From assembly GCA_028724265.1 (NCBI GenBank), contig JAQYDG010000004.1:310001-374000 (forward strand): DNA of 64,000 nt. Direction: 5' to 3'. Positions 1 to 9,396 of this stretch are shown in pieces. This DNA comes from Actinomycetaceae bacterium. GTDB lineage: Bacteria; Actinomycetota; Actinomycetes; Actinomycetales; Actinomycetaceae. The notes under the pieces were generated by a model. The model worked only from the letters and a program-made list of their open reading frames with translations. It was not told the DNA's origin and ran no database searches. The translations under genes and the position numbers were made by a program. Each line of letters starts with the position of its first letter. Position 1 is the first letter of the stretch.

Positions 1-1
1 A

Positions 2-634
2 CTAGGTGAACGCGCATGGTCGATGCCTCGCGTGTTAGAACGCTGGCTCCCCACAGTTGATGTGGAGGGAGTCGGTCTTGAACGAGCCTTGGAAAACAGC
101 GACTGGACAGCTCAGCATGGCTCAGCCCTTGTCCGCATGAACCACGTCCGTGTTCAGGATCGCCACTCCATTGCCCTGCAGGACGTCAATCTCGTGCTTC
201 GTGAGGGTCAGCTCGGCTATACCCGAGTTTCCTCTCCACTCGCTGCCTCCGCCTTGGCCGCCATCGTTACGGGACGACTGCAGCCAACAGGAGGGATAGC
301 CGTCATCGCAGGGCACGTCCTTCCGGACGGCGTGTCAGCGATTCAAGGGATCTCGCAGCAGATTAATCATTATCGGATGGAGAGTATCAGCCCACACAGC
401 CAACTCGTGGTTGCCATCGACCCAGGCACAGCTCAGTGGCATATGCTGAACGACCTCATTGAGGCTGGGCATACGGTGCTTGCGATCCTCACCGGCGACG
501 CATCTGCGCCAGACCACATCAGTCACACCCTCGTCGATACGCGAGCGCAGGCTGATCACATACTGAAAAATGACTCTCTACAGGATTCAGACGCGGGCGC
601 ACAGCAGACGCTCGCCGTTGGGAGGACATCATGA
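2..634 (+). CDS. MMPL transporter C-terminus fused to a degenerate ABC-ATPase-like domain (5' end outside window)
   Basis: The reading frame is open to the window edge, so the gene starts upstream. The first residues visible (LGERAW, then MPRVLERWLP and VDVEG) match the usual C-terminal end of actinobacterial MMPL/RND lipid transporters, where the last membrane helix is followed by a short basic tail. After a linker, about 160 residues look like an ABC ATPase: an opening beta-strand segment with IALQDVNLVLREG, then GYTRVSSPLAASAL where Walker A should be, LQPTGG, then LVVAIDPG and TVLAILTGD in the places of Walker B and the switch region. None of the catalytic motifs is intact and the LSGGQ signature is absent, so ATP hydrolysis is unlikely. 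The stop overlaps the next start by four bases (ATGA), implying translational coupling with the YhgE/Pip gene. Family assignment is from sequence resemblance; the role (envelope lipid or polymer export) is inference. Confidence 0.6.
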   Translation, partial: LGERAWSMPRVLERWLPTVDVEGVGLERALENSDWTAQHGSALVRMNHVRVQDRHSIALQDVNLVLREGQLGYTRVSSPLAASALAAIVTGRLQPTGGIAVIAGHVLPDGVSAIQGISQQINHYRMESISPHSQLVVAIDPGTAQWHMLNDLIEAGHTVLAILTGDASAPDHISHTLVDTRAQADHILKNDSLQDSDAGAQQTLAVGRTS

Positions 635-3171
635 AACCGTTTTGGCGCCGCCACTGGCTGATGAGTATCATCGTCGTGCTGATCCCCGCCATCATTTCTC
701 TCGTTGCGCTCAATGCCCGCGCTTTCCAGACCACAAGCGAGGCACGGCCAGCCGCAGCAATCGTCAACAACGACGAGCCCGTCACTCTATCAACCGGCCA
801 GATGCTCCCTGCCGGGCGTCAGATGATCGCTGAACTCACTGACCCGGATCGGGATTCTCAGTTTGAGTGGAACGTCGTCACGTCGTCGACCGCAGCAGCA
901 GGGCTTCGCAATGGAACCTACGCGGCAAGCTTGACGGTGCCTCCCGAATTCTCCCGTCGCGTGGCATCAGTTCTGGAGGGCAAGGATACTGCACCAGGCG
1001 TGCTCACCTTGCGCACCAATGGCCAGTCCTCCCTTGCAAACGATCTGTCGAAGGACATTGTTCAAGCAGCGAGTAAGGATCTCGGAACAAGTTTCACCGT
1101 CTCGTATCTCACCCAGGCACTCTCGGCAACCTCAACAATAAAAGACGGCATGGACAAGGCTGCCGACGGTGCACAGCAGGTTGCGGACGGCGCTTCTGAA
1201 TCAGCGCTCGGCAGTGGACGGCTTGCCGACGGTACGCAACAGGCTACTGATGGCACCACCCAGCTCGCAGCTGGAGCAGCAGCACTCGCGAGCGGAACGC
1301 AGCGCGGAGCTGACGCCGCCACCCAACTTTCCTCCTCGCTCCCACGTCTGACGGAGGGAACGCGCCAGCTTTCGCGCGGCATTCTTCAATATACGGGCGG
1401 TGTGCTGGCAACGAACGACGGGGCTCAGCAACTTGCGGACGGCACACGCCAGCTGGACAATGGCATCGCACAGTACATTCAGGCAGTTGCACAGGCCAAC
1501 GACGGGATTCGCCCACTTTCAACAGGTGCCCACTCTTTGGCTGACGGCGTGAAGGCGTACACCGATGGCGTACACCAGCTGTATGCAGGATTAACAGAAC
1601 CACAAGCTGGGCAACGCACATCGATGGTGGAAGGTGCTCACCAGCTCGCTGATGCTCTTGGTGTAGCGTCCACGCTCGTCAACAAGAGCATCGACGGTCT
1701 CAATGCCTTCGACCCCTCGGGGCTCCAGGATGCCGCAGCCGCATCGGACGCAGCAAGCAGCGGGTTTGAGGAGCTGACGCGCCTCATTGATCTGTGCGCA
1801 CAGGGCAATCAGACGGCGTGTGCGCAGGCACAGAGTGGAACACGTCAGAGTGCCTCGCTCCTGGCTACCCTGCGCAAGAACCTCCACCAAGCAGCCGACG
1901 CCGCCACACAGTCCGCGCAGGGTATCGCCGGACTGAAGGGACTTGCCGCACCTATCACGCAGCTCACTCGCGGAGCGTCCGGGCTTGCATCGGGGCTGGA
2001 CACCATCTCCGAGCAGATGAAGACGAACATGCTAGGTTCAGCTGCGCAACAGCTCACGCACGGATCAGCAGGCCTTGCCGAGGGCATCGACAAACTCGGC
2101 TCAGGGCTTGACCGCCTGACGTCGACCGGTTCAGACCTCGATAATGCCGCAGCTCGCCTTGCCGGTGGTGCACGCAAGCTCACCACGGGTCTGGGTACAC
2201 TGGCGGCAACGAGTGACTCATTGGCTTCCGGCGCCTCGCAGGTGCTCGATGGTACCCAACAGCTCACTCAAGGAGCACCACAACTCGAACAAGGAATCAC
2301 CACGCTCGCTGAGAAAACGACACAGCTCGCTCAAGGCGCAGCACGCGCAGCCGAGGGAAATAAAGCGCTTGCTCACGGAGCCCGCGAACTATCCGCTGGC
2401 CAAGGACAGTTGAAAGACGGCGCAGCACAGCTTGCTGATCAGCTCTCTTCGGGTGCACGCAACATTCCGACCTACTCCGCACAAGACGCGCAACGCACCG
2501 CCGCTGCCCTCGCAGATCCGGTCACCACGTCAACACATATCTCTGAAACAAATTCGGTGACGAGCATGGCAGGGGGAATTGGATCAATCGCGCTCTGGCT
2601 CGGTGCTCTTGGAGCAGTGGTGCTCCTTGGGACGATGAATCGAGCTCGCATGGATATGCCGCTGACGCCGCTTCGCCTGTTTGCCCGTTCAACCCTGTCC
2701 ATATGTGTTCTTGCGCTGATCCAAAGCGCACTCCTTCTGGCAGTCATGGCTGGCCTAGGCGTCAAAATGCACAACTTCGCGGCAGTGGGTGCGTTCGTCC
2801 TTCTCTCCTCTGCTGCAATGACGGCTATCCATATGGCATTCTTTGCGCTCTGGGGGATGAAGGGCGGTACGATCGCTTCGCTCGTGGCTGTGGGTATTCA
2901 AGGCGCGTTTGCTGGGAGTATCCTCCCTTACGCCACCGGCTCCGGTATGTTCGCCGGACTGCGCGGCGCTCTGCCTGTGCCGCAAGCTGCTGACGGCCTC
3001 TCGTCGCTGCTCACGCGCGTGGGCTCGCCAACGGCAGCAATCTGGGTGCTCGTCTTCTGGATTGTGGTCTCTATTGCTGTGACGATTCCTGCGATTTCCC
3101 AGCGTCGAACGCTGAGCCTGGCTCAGCTGAGGGCACGCTTGCCGCATCCTGAATCTGCGGCAGTGGCGTAG
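631..3171 (+). CDS. YhgE/Pip family membrane protein with long repeat region
   Basis: 846 residues. One membrane helix near residues 9-28 is followed by a long extracytoplasmic part and about five helices between roughly residues 655 and 825, the YhgE/Pip (phage infection protein/ABC-2-like) architecture. Residues about 170-610 consist of degenerate 11-residue repeats of the form LADGTQQLxxG, predicted to make long amphipathic helices or coiled coil outside the membrane. The start ATG lies in the four-base overlap with the preceding gene and has GGGAGGA a few bases upstream. Family members are known as phage receptors or secretion-associated proteins, and in actinobacteria they sit beside MMPL or ABC export genes as here. 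Its 3' end overlaps the convergent DUF6350 gene by about 100 bp. The family call is firm; the substrate is unknown. Confidence 0.85.
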   Translation: MKPFWRRHWLMSIIVVLIPAIISLVALNARAFQTTSEARPAAAIVNNDEPVTLSTGQMLPAGRQMIAELTDPDRDSQFEWNVVTSSTAAAGLRNGTYAASLTVPPEFSRRVASVLEGKDTAPGVLTLRTNGQSSLANDLSKDIVQAASKDLGTSFTVSYLTQALSATSTIKDGMDKAADGAQQVADGASESALGSGRLADGTQQATDGTTQLAAGAAALASGTQRGADAATQLSSSLPRLTEGTRQLSRGILQYTGGVLATNDGAQQLADGTRQLDNGIAQYIQAVAQANDGIRPLSTGAHSLADGVKAYTDGVHQLYAGLTEPQAGQRTSMVEGAHQLADALGVASTLVNKSIDGLNAFDPSGLQDAAAASDAASSGFEELTRLIDLCAQGNQTACAQAQSGTRQSASLLATLRKNLHQAADAATQSAQGIAGLKGLAAPITQLTRGASGLASGLDTISEQMKTNMLGSAAQQLTHGSAGLAEGIDKLGSGLDRLTSTGSDLDNAAARLAGGARKLTTGLGTLAATSDSLASGASQVLDGTQQLTQGAPQLEQGITTLAEKTTQLAQGAARAAEGNKALAHGARELSAGQGQLKDGAAQLADQLSSGARNIPTYSAQDAQRTAAALADPVTTSTHISETNSVTSMAGGIGSIALWLGALGAVVLLGTMNRARMDMPLTPLRLFARSTLSICVLALIQSALLLAVMAGLGVKMHNFAAVGAFVLLSSAAMTAIHMAFFALWGMKGGTIASLVAVGIQGAFAGSILPYATGSGMFAGLRGALPVPQAADGLSSLLTRVGSPTAAIWVLVFWIVVSIAVTIPAISQRRTLSLAQLRARLPHPESAAVA

Positions 3172-4561
3172 TGTCTGTTTGATCTGTGCCTGTTTGATCT
3201 GGGTTCTCGTCTTTCTGAGGACGAGAGGATGGCTTCCACGCTCGGATGCGAGTTCCCATGTGCGCAACCGATCGCAGGACATGGCCACCGTGTATCCGGC
3301 ACAGTGAACCGAGCACAGAGGGAATCCCAACACCCACGATGAGGGCGATCATCAGACGCCACCAGCTGACACCCACCTGCTGCAGACGAGCCGGGCCGAT
3401 TGCCCCGCTTGCAAGCAGGCTCACAACGAGCCCACCCAGAGCGAGGATTCCGGCAAGACCAGCGGCCGCCCAGTACACATTCTGGAAACCGCGCCACCTG
3501 TGCCCATAGATTGCTCCAGTCACCAGCATGATCAGTGGAATCAGCATCACGATCCACCACATTGAACCTGGATGCGGGAGCGCACCCAGAACAGGCAGTG
3601 CAGGCAGCGGCATCGTCACAGTGCCGAAGGGCGTAAACGATGTTCCCGCGCCAACCACAAAACCAGCACCGAGCACATATGCCAGTGCCCAGACCATGAG
3701 TGTGGGCAGCCAGAGTGCCTGAAGAATGACGAGTAGAGCGATGCCTGCTGCATTCGTGGAATACGCCTGAATGATGGAGCGCACCGTGGAGAGGTTGACC
3801 ACGACAGCCACGCAGACGGCGAGAAGAGACAGAGCGACAAGGATCGTCAGGATAGGACGCATCAGTGTAGACGCATCCGATAAACCCGTACGCATCGCTG
3901 CGAACTGCGCAGAAACCCATCGTAAGAAACTGCTCCTGCTCCCAGGGAGTGCTCCACTATCTGCATCCTCAGAATCTGTATTCGGACTCTCGTCAGTGGC
4001 GCCTGGATCACTCCTGACTTCGCCTACTTCGCTTACTTCAGTAAAACTGTGTACTCCGCCGAATGTGCCCTCGGAACGCGCATGCGCGCCAGCCTCTACA
4101 CGCTGGAAGGACAGTCGTGCGCACGCACCCGCCGTAACCGATATCAGGGCAACACCGAGCGTGCCAATGTACCGGGATGCGCCTGCAGAAGAGAGGAGTT
4201 CAATGATTGTCACAACGACGATCGCGCAGATCGTCGTGATTCCCACATCCGACCACAGATGAACGGCTGCTCTTTTCGCACAGAAATAGAAGACAAGAAA
4301 GTGGATAACGGTGAGTGTGAGCGGTATGAGGGCAAAAGTAAACCCGCCAACTGACATCGGGGCGCCAAAGCTGAGCAACCAGATCGACGTGCCCACCTGC
4401 AGCGCACTGTACCAAGTTGTACCCTGCAGGAATGGCGAACTCGCCGCAACAGTAAACGCGAAAACCGAGATCAACACAACGACGAGCCATGGCCACAAGA
4501 GTGCCTGCACGGAAGCTGCAGCGAGCTGTACGATGCGCTGAGCCGAATATCGGCGCTTCAT
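3071..4561 (-). CDS. DUF6350 family multi-pass membrane protein
   Basis: 496 residues with about nine or ten hydrophobic segments. The pattern (GTSIWLLSFGAPMSVGG near residue 57-75 followed by IPLTLTVIHFLVF) is typical of the actinobacterial DUF6350 family, whose function is unknown. A hydrophilic, charged stretch at about residues 160-215 and a polar tail of roughly 70 residues rich in D, Q, T and S flank the membrane part. The start ATG has AAGGAG seven bases upstream. The tail-coding end runs about 100 bp into the 3' end of the convergent YhgE/Pip gene, so either both proteins use both strands here or the tail is dispensable. No function can be proposed. Confidence 0.75.
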   Translation of the reverse strand: MKRRYSAQRIVQLAAASVQALLWPWLVVVLISVFAFTVAASSPFLQGTTWYSALQVGTSIWLLSFGAPMSVGGFTFALIPLTLTVIHFLVFYFCAKRAAVHLWSDVGITTICAIVVVTIIELLSSAGASRYIGTLGVALISVTAGACARLSFQRVEAGAHARSEGTFGGVHSFTEVSEVGEVRSDPGATDESPNTDSEDADSGALPGSRSSFLRWVSAQFAAMRTGLSDASTLMRPILTILVALSLLAVCVAVVVNLSTVRSIIQAYSTNAAGIALLVILQALWLPTLMVWALAYVLGAGFVVGAGTSFTPFGTVTMPLPALPVLGALPHPGSMWWIVMLIPLIMLVTGAIYGHRWRGFQNVYWAAAGLAGILALGGLVVSLLASGAIGPARLQQVGVSWWRLMIALIVGVGIPSVLGSLCRIHGGHVLRSVAHMGTRIRAWKPSSRPQKDENPDQTGTDQTDTTPLPQIQDAASVPSAEPGSAFDAGKSQESSQQ

Positions 4562-4693
4562 TCGGTCTCCTTTACGTAGAATTGGCGCGTTAGCGGCTAT
4601 CTCCCGACCGCCAACGACTGCGCTTCTGCCATGACTTTGACGAACTCAGGATGGCCTACCGTCCGCTTGTGGAGTCAAGATCGCTCTGTATCG

Positions 4694-7600
4694 TCACTCG
4701 TCAACGCGTGTGAGCGGCGCAAACCGCAGCATAAGTCGCTTCGTCACTCCTGAGTCGAAGCGCACCTCGGCAACAAGGCTTCGACCCTTACCGCTCAAAG
4801 CCATAATAGTGCCCGTGCCGAACGCCTTATGCTCCACAGCTTCCCCAACGTGAAAGTGCGAGAGGTCTTCGCCCGCACTTGTCTGCAGCTCACCTGCGTG
4901 ATGTGCTGCCTGTTGATGTGCTTCCTGCGCAGGGCGCTCATTTCTGCTGGAAACGGCGCGACGGAGTTGGTCGTTCAATCGCTTCTTGTCGTGAGCCGAC
5001 AGCACAGGTTCTGTCTGAGGATCCGAATGGCCAGTTCCACGCATGTGACTCTGCAACGAAGAATCGCGCCTGGAGCCAGAGCCAGTGAGGCCAGCCTCGG
5101 AAGGGCCGCCTAAAAGCCCTGGTGTAAAATGCCCAGATTCTGCATTGGTGTCCCCATGCGCGGAGCGAGAGTATTGCAGACGTCTTCCGCCGCCGTTTCC
5201 AGTTCCCCCGCTGTTTCCGATCCCCCGTCTGTTTCCGGCTCGTCCTCCACGCCACTGATATCCCGAGTATCCACCTGCGCCCCACGCAGGAAGCTCCGCG
5301 TCGTCCCACTCGCTGCGCAGAGTGTCCACCGAGGATTCGTCACGCCGCCAGTCGATGAGCTCCGGCGGAATCTCCTCCAAAAAGCGCGACGGCGGGAATT
5401 CCTCGGGAAGACCCCACAAGCTTCGCACGGCTGCACGCGTCACGTACAACAGCTCCTGCGCTCGCGTCAATGCCACATAGGCGAGCCTGCGCTCTTCACT
5501 CAGCTCATCCGGGTCATCGAGAGCGCGCGAATGCGGGAAGATGCCATCTTCCATACCGGTGACGAAAACAACCGGAAATTCGAGGCCTTTCGCGGTGTGA
5601 ACAGTCATCAACGTGACGTCCCCATCACCGTCCTCGTCTGTCACCTGGTCTGCATCAGAGATCAGAGCAACTGAGGAGAGCCAGTCGTCCAGTGTCCCCT
5701 CCGGTTCTTGTGTAGAAAACTCCTCAGCAACCGTATGCAGCTGCGCAATGTTGTCTAGGCGAGCTTCGTCCTGCACATCCTTGGACTCCTTGAGCATCGC
5801 AAGATACCCGGAGTTTTCCATCACATCCGAGAGCACATCTGCCGGTGGACGACCAGACTGAGCCTGTGCACGTGCAGCTTTGAGCATCGCTGTGAACTGA
5901 GCCAGAGAATTGCGAGCCTTCGCAGAAAGACCCTCAACAGCAACATGCTGATCACGGGAGACTTCGGCGCTGGTCTGCTCTGCATCAGCTTGCGTGGTGT
6001 CAGACGTCAGAGTAGACGCATCGATGCCCAACGGAGCCTCGGGCTGCCACCCCGCATCCAGCGCATCGCAAAGCACATCCTCTAACACGTCAAACAGAGA
6101 TTTGTGATAGCGCAGGGAATGGATTTCGAGGGCTTCCTGTGCTTTGTGGCCAATTCCGCGCCGAGGCACATTCATAATCCTGCGCAGGCTCACCACATCA
6201 TCGGGGTTCGCCACAGCATGCATGTAGCTGAGTGCATCCTTGATTTCGCGCCGATCGTAGAACTTCGTCCCGCCCACCACTCGATATGGAATACCGGCAC
6301 GCACAAACTGTTCTTCTACTGCCCTACTTTGTGCATTCGTCCTATAGAAGACGGCAACATCCTTGTATCGATAGGGTTTTGTGGAGCTGGAAGCATGCAA
6401 CGTTTCGATTTCGTCCACGACAAAAGCAGCCTCGTCCGCCGCAGAATCCGCAACGTATCCGACGATTTTCTCACCTTGGCCGTGATCGGTCCAGAGTTTT
6501 TTCACTCTGGTGTGCTCGTTGTGCGCAATCACCGCGTTGGCTGCCGAGAGGATGGTTTGGGTCGAACGATAGTTTTGTTCGAGCATAATCACTTCGGCAC
6601 CCGGAAAATCGTCTTCGAAATTCTGAATATTGCTAATCGTTGCCCCACGGAATGCATAGATCGACTGGTCCGCATCGCCCACAACTGTCACATGTCCCTG
6701 GACTGGATTCTCACGCGTGCCGGTGAGCTCCCGAATCAGCACGTACTGCGCATGGTTCGTATCCTGATATTCGTCCACCAGGATATGCGTGAACCGTTCA
6801 CGATACCGGGCAGCAATATCTGGCCGCGACCTGAACAACTGCACGGCTTTGCTGATGAGGTCGTCAAAATCCAGAGCATTCGCCTCCGCCATTTTCGTCT
6901 GGTAGAGCTCGTATGCCTGGGCAACAATCTCCTCATCACGCTTCATCGCTCGGTCAGCGGCTTGCGCGGGGCTCACTAGCTCGTTCTTCAAGTCCGAGAT
7001 GTGGTGAGCAAGATACTTGGCACTGTACGTCTTCTTATCGATGTTGAGCTCGGTGATGACGCTTCCCAGGAGCTTTGCGGTGTCGGCCGTATCGTAAATC
7101 GTGAAGCTCGATCGCAGGTTCAACGCGTCGTGTTCCGCTCGGAGTATGCGCACGCAGGCCGAATGGAAGGTTGAGACCCACATGCGTCTGACGACCGGCC
7201 CGATCATCGAGCCAAGCCTCTCTTTCATTTCGCGTGCGGCCTTATTGGTGAATGTGATGGCCAAAATATTCTCCGCACTCGCCTGGCCAGTTGCGATCAG
7301 ATAGGCAATTCGTGACGTCAGAACCCGAGTTTTCCCGGAACCCGCACCTGCCACGACCAACAGCGGTCCGCCGTTGTGTTTAACAGCTGCCTCCTGCTGC
7401 GGATTGAGCCCCTGCAGAATGCCGGCGATTTGCTCACTGGATATCACGGCGCCCGGCATGGCTCCGCGTTCGGGTATGTGCGCAGGCATCGAACCGCCAC
7501 GCAGCGCGCCACTCTCCGTGACGTCTGCAGACTGCACTGGTGGCCTCACCGAGGACGTCATCCGCGCAGGTGGACGCTGAGCCGCGCCCTTGCTCTGCTC

Positions 7601-7750
7601 TTTCGGCGTTTTCTCCCATGGTTTCGGTTGAGCTGAGCCGGACACTTTTGCTTGAATCTGTGCCATAAGTGACGCATACGTATTCTCAGATTGAGCATCA
7701 GAGCGGTGTCCGCGCTCTGCAGGCTTCTCCCATTTCTGTTCGCTGACCAT
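4694..7750 (-). CDS. pcrA: ATP-dependent DNA helicase UvrD/PcrA
   Basis: 1018 residues, superfamily 1A 3'-5' helicase acting in nucleotide excision repair, mismatch processing and clearing of replication blocks. Visible motifs: Q-motif LNPQQEAAV, Walker A AGAGSGKT near residue 134, ITFTNKAAREM (Ia), DEYQDT (Walker B), VGDADQSIYAFRGA (III), LEQNYRST (IV), TVHTAKGLEFPVVF (V) and VALTRAQELLYV (VI). The C-terminus carries the PcrA/UvrD Tudor-like module (VEHKAFGTGTIMAL near residue 975), preceded by a Gly/Arg/Ser-rich disordered linker. An unusual N-terminal extension of about 105 polar residues precedes the helicase core. The chosen ATG has no good SD; TAGACT sits 9 bases upstream, so the transcript may have almost no leader. 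A start nearer the core cannot be excluded. Confidence 0.93.
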   Translation of the reverse strand: MVSEQKWEKPAERGHRSDAQSENTYASLMAQIQAKVSGSAQPKPWEKTPKEQSKGAAQRPPARMTSSVRPPVQSADVTESGALRGGSMPAHIPERGAMPGAVISSEQIAGILQGLNPQQEAAVKHNGGPLLVVAGAGSGKTRVLTSRIAYLIATGQASAENILAITFTNKAAREMKERLGSMIGPVVRRMWVSTFHSACVRILRAEHDALNLRSSFTIYDTADTAKLLGSVITELNIDKKTYSAKYLAHHISDLKNELVSPAQAADRAMKRDEEIVAQAYELYQTKMAEANALDFDDLISKAVQLFRSRPDIAARYRERFTHILVDEYQDTNHAQYVLIRELTGTRENPVQGHVTVVGDADQSIYAFRGATISNIQNFEDDFPGAEVIMLEQNYRSTQTILSAANAVIAHNEHTRVKKLWTDHGQGEKIVGYVADSAADEAAFVVDEIETLHASSSTKPYRYKDVAVFYRTNAQSRAVEEQFVRAGIPYRVVGGTKFYDRREIKDALSYMHAVANPDDVVSLRRIMNVPRRGIGHKAQEALEIHSLRYHKSLFDVLEDVLCDALDAGWQPEAPLGIDASTLTSDTTQADAEQTSAEVSRDQHVAVEGLSAKARNSLAQFTAMLKAARAQAQSGRPPADVLSDVMENSGYLAMLKESKDVQDEARLDNIAQLHTVAEEFSTQEPEGTLDDWLSSVALISDADQVTDEDGDGDVTLMTVHTAKGLEFPVVFVTGMEDGIFPHSRALDDPDELSEERRLAYVALTRAQELLYVTRAAVRSLWGLPEEFPPSRFLEEIPPELIDWRRDESSVDTLRSEWDDAELPAWGAGGYSGYQWRGGRAGNRRGIGNSGGTGNGGGRRLQYSRSAHGDTNAESGHFTPGLLGGPSEAGLTGSGSRRDSSLQSHMRGTGHSDPQTEPVLSAHDKKRLNDQLRRAVSSRNERPAQEAHQQAAHHAGELQTSAGEDLSHFHVGEAVEHKAFGTGTIMALSGKGRSLVAEVRFDSGVTKRLMLRFAPLTRVDE

Positions 7751-7921
7751 AGGAAACTTAGTCTACCTGTGCTGATGAGCATCTGAATTGAGGCGGCCGC
7801 CTGAGTTTGCTCACATGCCACGATGCGGCGTACGGTGCATACAAGATAACTGTTGCCTCAAAAAAGCGTGATGAATTTGCTCTACCTCGCACTGTGACCT
7901 CACAACGAAAAGGAGTTGTCC

Positions 7922-9304
7922 ATGCCAATCCATATTGATATGACGTCGTTTGAAACGATTGGGTTCGCAGTGCTTTGGCTGTTGATTGGCAATGGTATCC
8001 GCGATCACGTGAATTTCTTCCAGCGCTTTGCGATTCCTTCCCCGGTGATTGGCGGATTTCTTTTCGCGATTATTAATCTTCTTTTTAAGGTTTTCAACCT
8101 TGTTGACATCACCTTCGATGTGGGGCTGCAAAACTTTTTCATGACGCTCTTTTTCACCTCCATTGGTTTCGGTGCGTCCCTCTTCGTCCTGCGTACCGCC
8201 GGCCCGAAAGTCCTCTCCTTTTTAGGGGTGGCAACGCTTCTGGTTGTTTTCCAAAACTTCGTCGCGTTGGGGGTCGGAAAGCTCATCCATGTGCCATCTG
8301 CTATTGCGTTGATGACGGGATCGACGGCAATGACAGGTGGGCACGGAACCGCAGGTGGTATTGCACCAATCATTGAGCAGCAGGGCATTTCTGGCGCATC
8401 CGTGGTTGCGTATACAGCCGCAACTTTCGGGCTGATCGCAGGTTCACTGCTTGGCGGCCCGTTGGCCAACCGTCTGATCGTCAAACATGATTTGCTTCGC
8501 AAACGCACTGCCGCTGCGCACACCTCAAGCCGCCGCGCGCGATCCACCGCAGACTCACAGGGCGGCGCAGAAGCGGCACAAAGATCGCAGGCCGAACCCG
8601 AACAGATGGCAGAGCGCGCCGAATCTGCACCTGAAGCACGTACAGCTGAAGTACACGCGACCGGAGACGACGCATCCAACGACGACAACCTTTTCACACC
8701 CCAGCCACATCTTCTCGCGGCAGACCGTATCGAAAAGGCATTTATCGCCCTACTTCTCGCACTCTTCTTCGGTTCCTTCCTGACGAAGGGACTCAACCAG
8801 CTGCTGGCGCTTGCAACCGACAAAGCCTCCTTCCCCGTCTACATGGGACCGATGCTCGTTGCCATTGTGATGCGCTACATTTCCGATCGTACAGAAACTG
8901 ATCGTCGTCAGCTGGTTGCAAACGAGGAAATCGCCGTTGTAGGCGACGTATCCCTCAATATCTTTTTATCGATGGCTCTTATTTCCATCGACCTATACCA
9001 GCTTGCAGATCTGGCTCTGCCCATGTTGATCCTGTTGTTGAGCCAACTTATCCTCATGGCCGTATATGCCTATTTCGTCACCTTCCGCGTGATGGGCTCG
9101 AATTACGATGCGGCAGTACTTGCCGGCGGACACTGCGGCTTTGGTATGGGAGCAACGCCGAACGGCGTAGCGAATATGCAGTCTATCTGCAATAAGTTCG
9201 TGTACTCCCGCACCGCGTTTTTTGTGTTGCCGATCGTCGGCGGGATGTTTATCGATCTCGTCAACATCACAGTTATCAGCGTTTTCCTCGGATTCGTTTT
9301 ATAG
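7922..9304 (+). CDS. gltS: Sodium/glutamate symporter GltS
   Basis: 460 residues, integral membrane protein with ten or more helices. GltS hallmarks are present: the GSTAMTGGHGTAGGIAP stretch in the first half and the matching HCGFGMGATPNGVANMQ stretch in the second half, the inverted-repeat halves that form the substrate path. The start is ATG at 7922 because AAGGAG lies six bases upstream; the in-frame TTG two codons earlier directly abuts the SD. It is about 60 residues longer than the E. coli protein because of a hydrophilic central loop (roughly residues 195-255) rich in A, E, R and Q. It would import glutamate with Na+, which fits with the nearby glutamate dehydrogenase gene, though the two are not in one operon. 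Confidence 0.9.
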   Translation: MPIHIDMTSFETIGFAVLWLLIGNGIRDHVNFFQRFAIPSPVIGGFLFAIINLLFKVFNLVDITFDVGLQNFFMTLFFTSIGFGASLFVLRTAGPKVLSFLGVATLLVVFQNFVALGVGKLIHVPSAIALMTGSTAMTGGHGTAGGIAPIIEQQGISGASVVAYTAATFGLIAGSLLGGPLANRLIVKHDLLRKRTAAAHTSSRRARSTADSQGGAEAAQRSQAEPEQMAERAESAPEARTAEVHATGDDASNDDNLFTPQPHLLAADRIEKAFIALLLALFFGSFLTKGLNQLLALATDKASFPVYMGPMLVAIVMRYISDRTETDRRQLVANEEIAVVGDVSLNIFLSMALISIDLYQLADLALPMLILLLSQLILMAVYAYFVTFRVMGSNYDAAVLAGGHCGFGMGATPNGVANMQSICNKFVYSRTAFFVLPIVGGMFIDLVNITVISVFLGFVL

Positions 9305-9396
9305 CGCAGGTACCGCGCAGGCGCGTACACATATCAGCGAGCTTTCGTGATGGAGCACCACCTGCCGCCTGATTCACCCCTCGGCACTGCGTGAGC

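Noticed and set aside
1141-2460. Regular 33-bp periodicity considered as a possible CRISPR-like or satellite array
   Set aside because: Units are degenerate and in frame in one large membrane protein gene; there are no constant repeats with unique spacers.
2755-3333. 192-codon minus-strand frame over the YhgE/DUF6350 junction
   Set aside because: Out of frame with both real genes and rich in R, H and C; no support.
6104-6979. 291-codon plus-strand frame inside pcrA
   Set aside because: It is antisense to the strongly conserved helicase motifs and has no SD or recognisable domain; long antisense frames are common in high-GC DNA.
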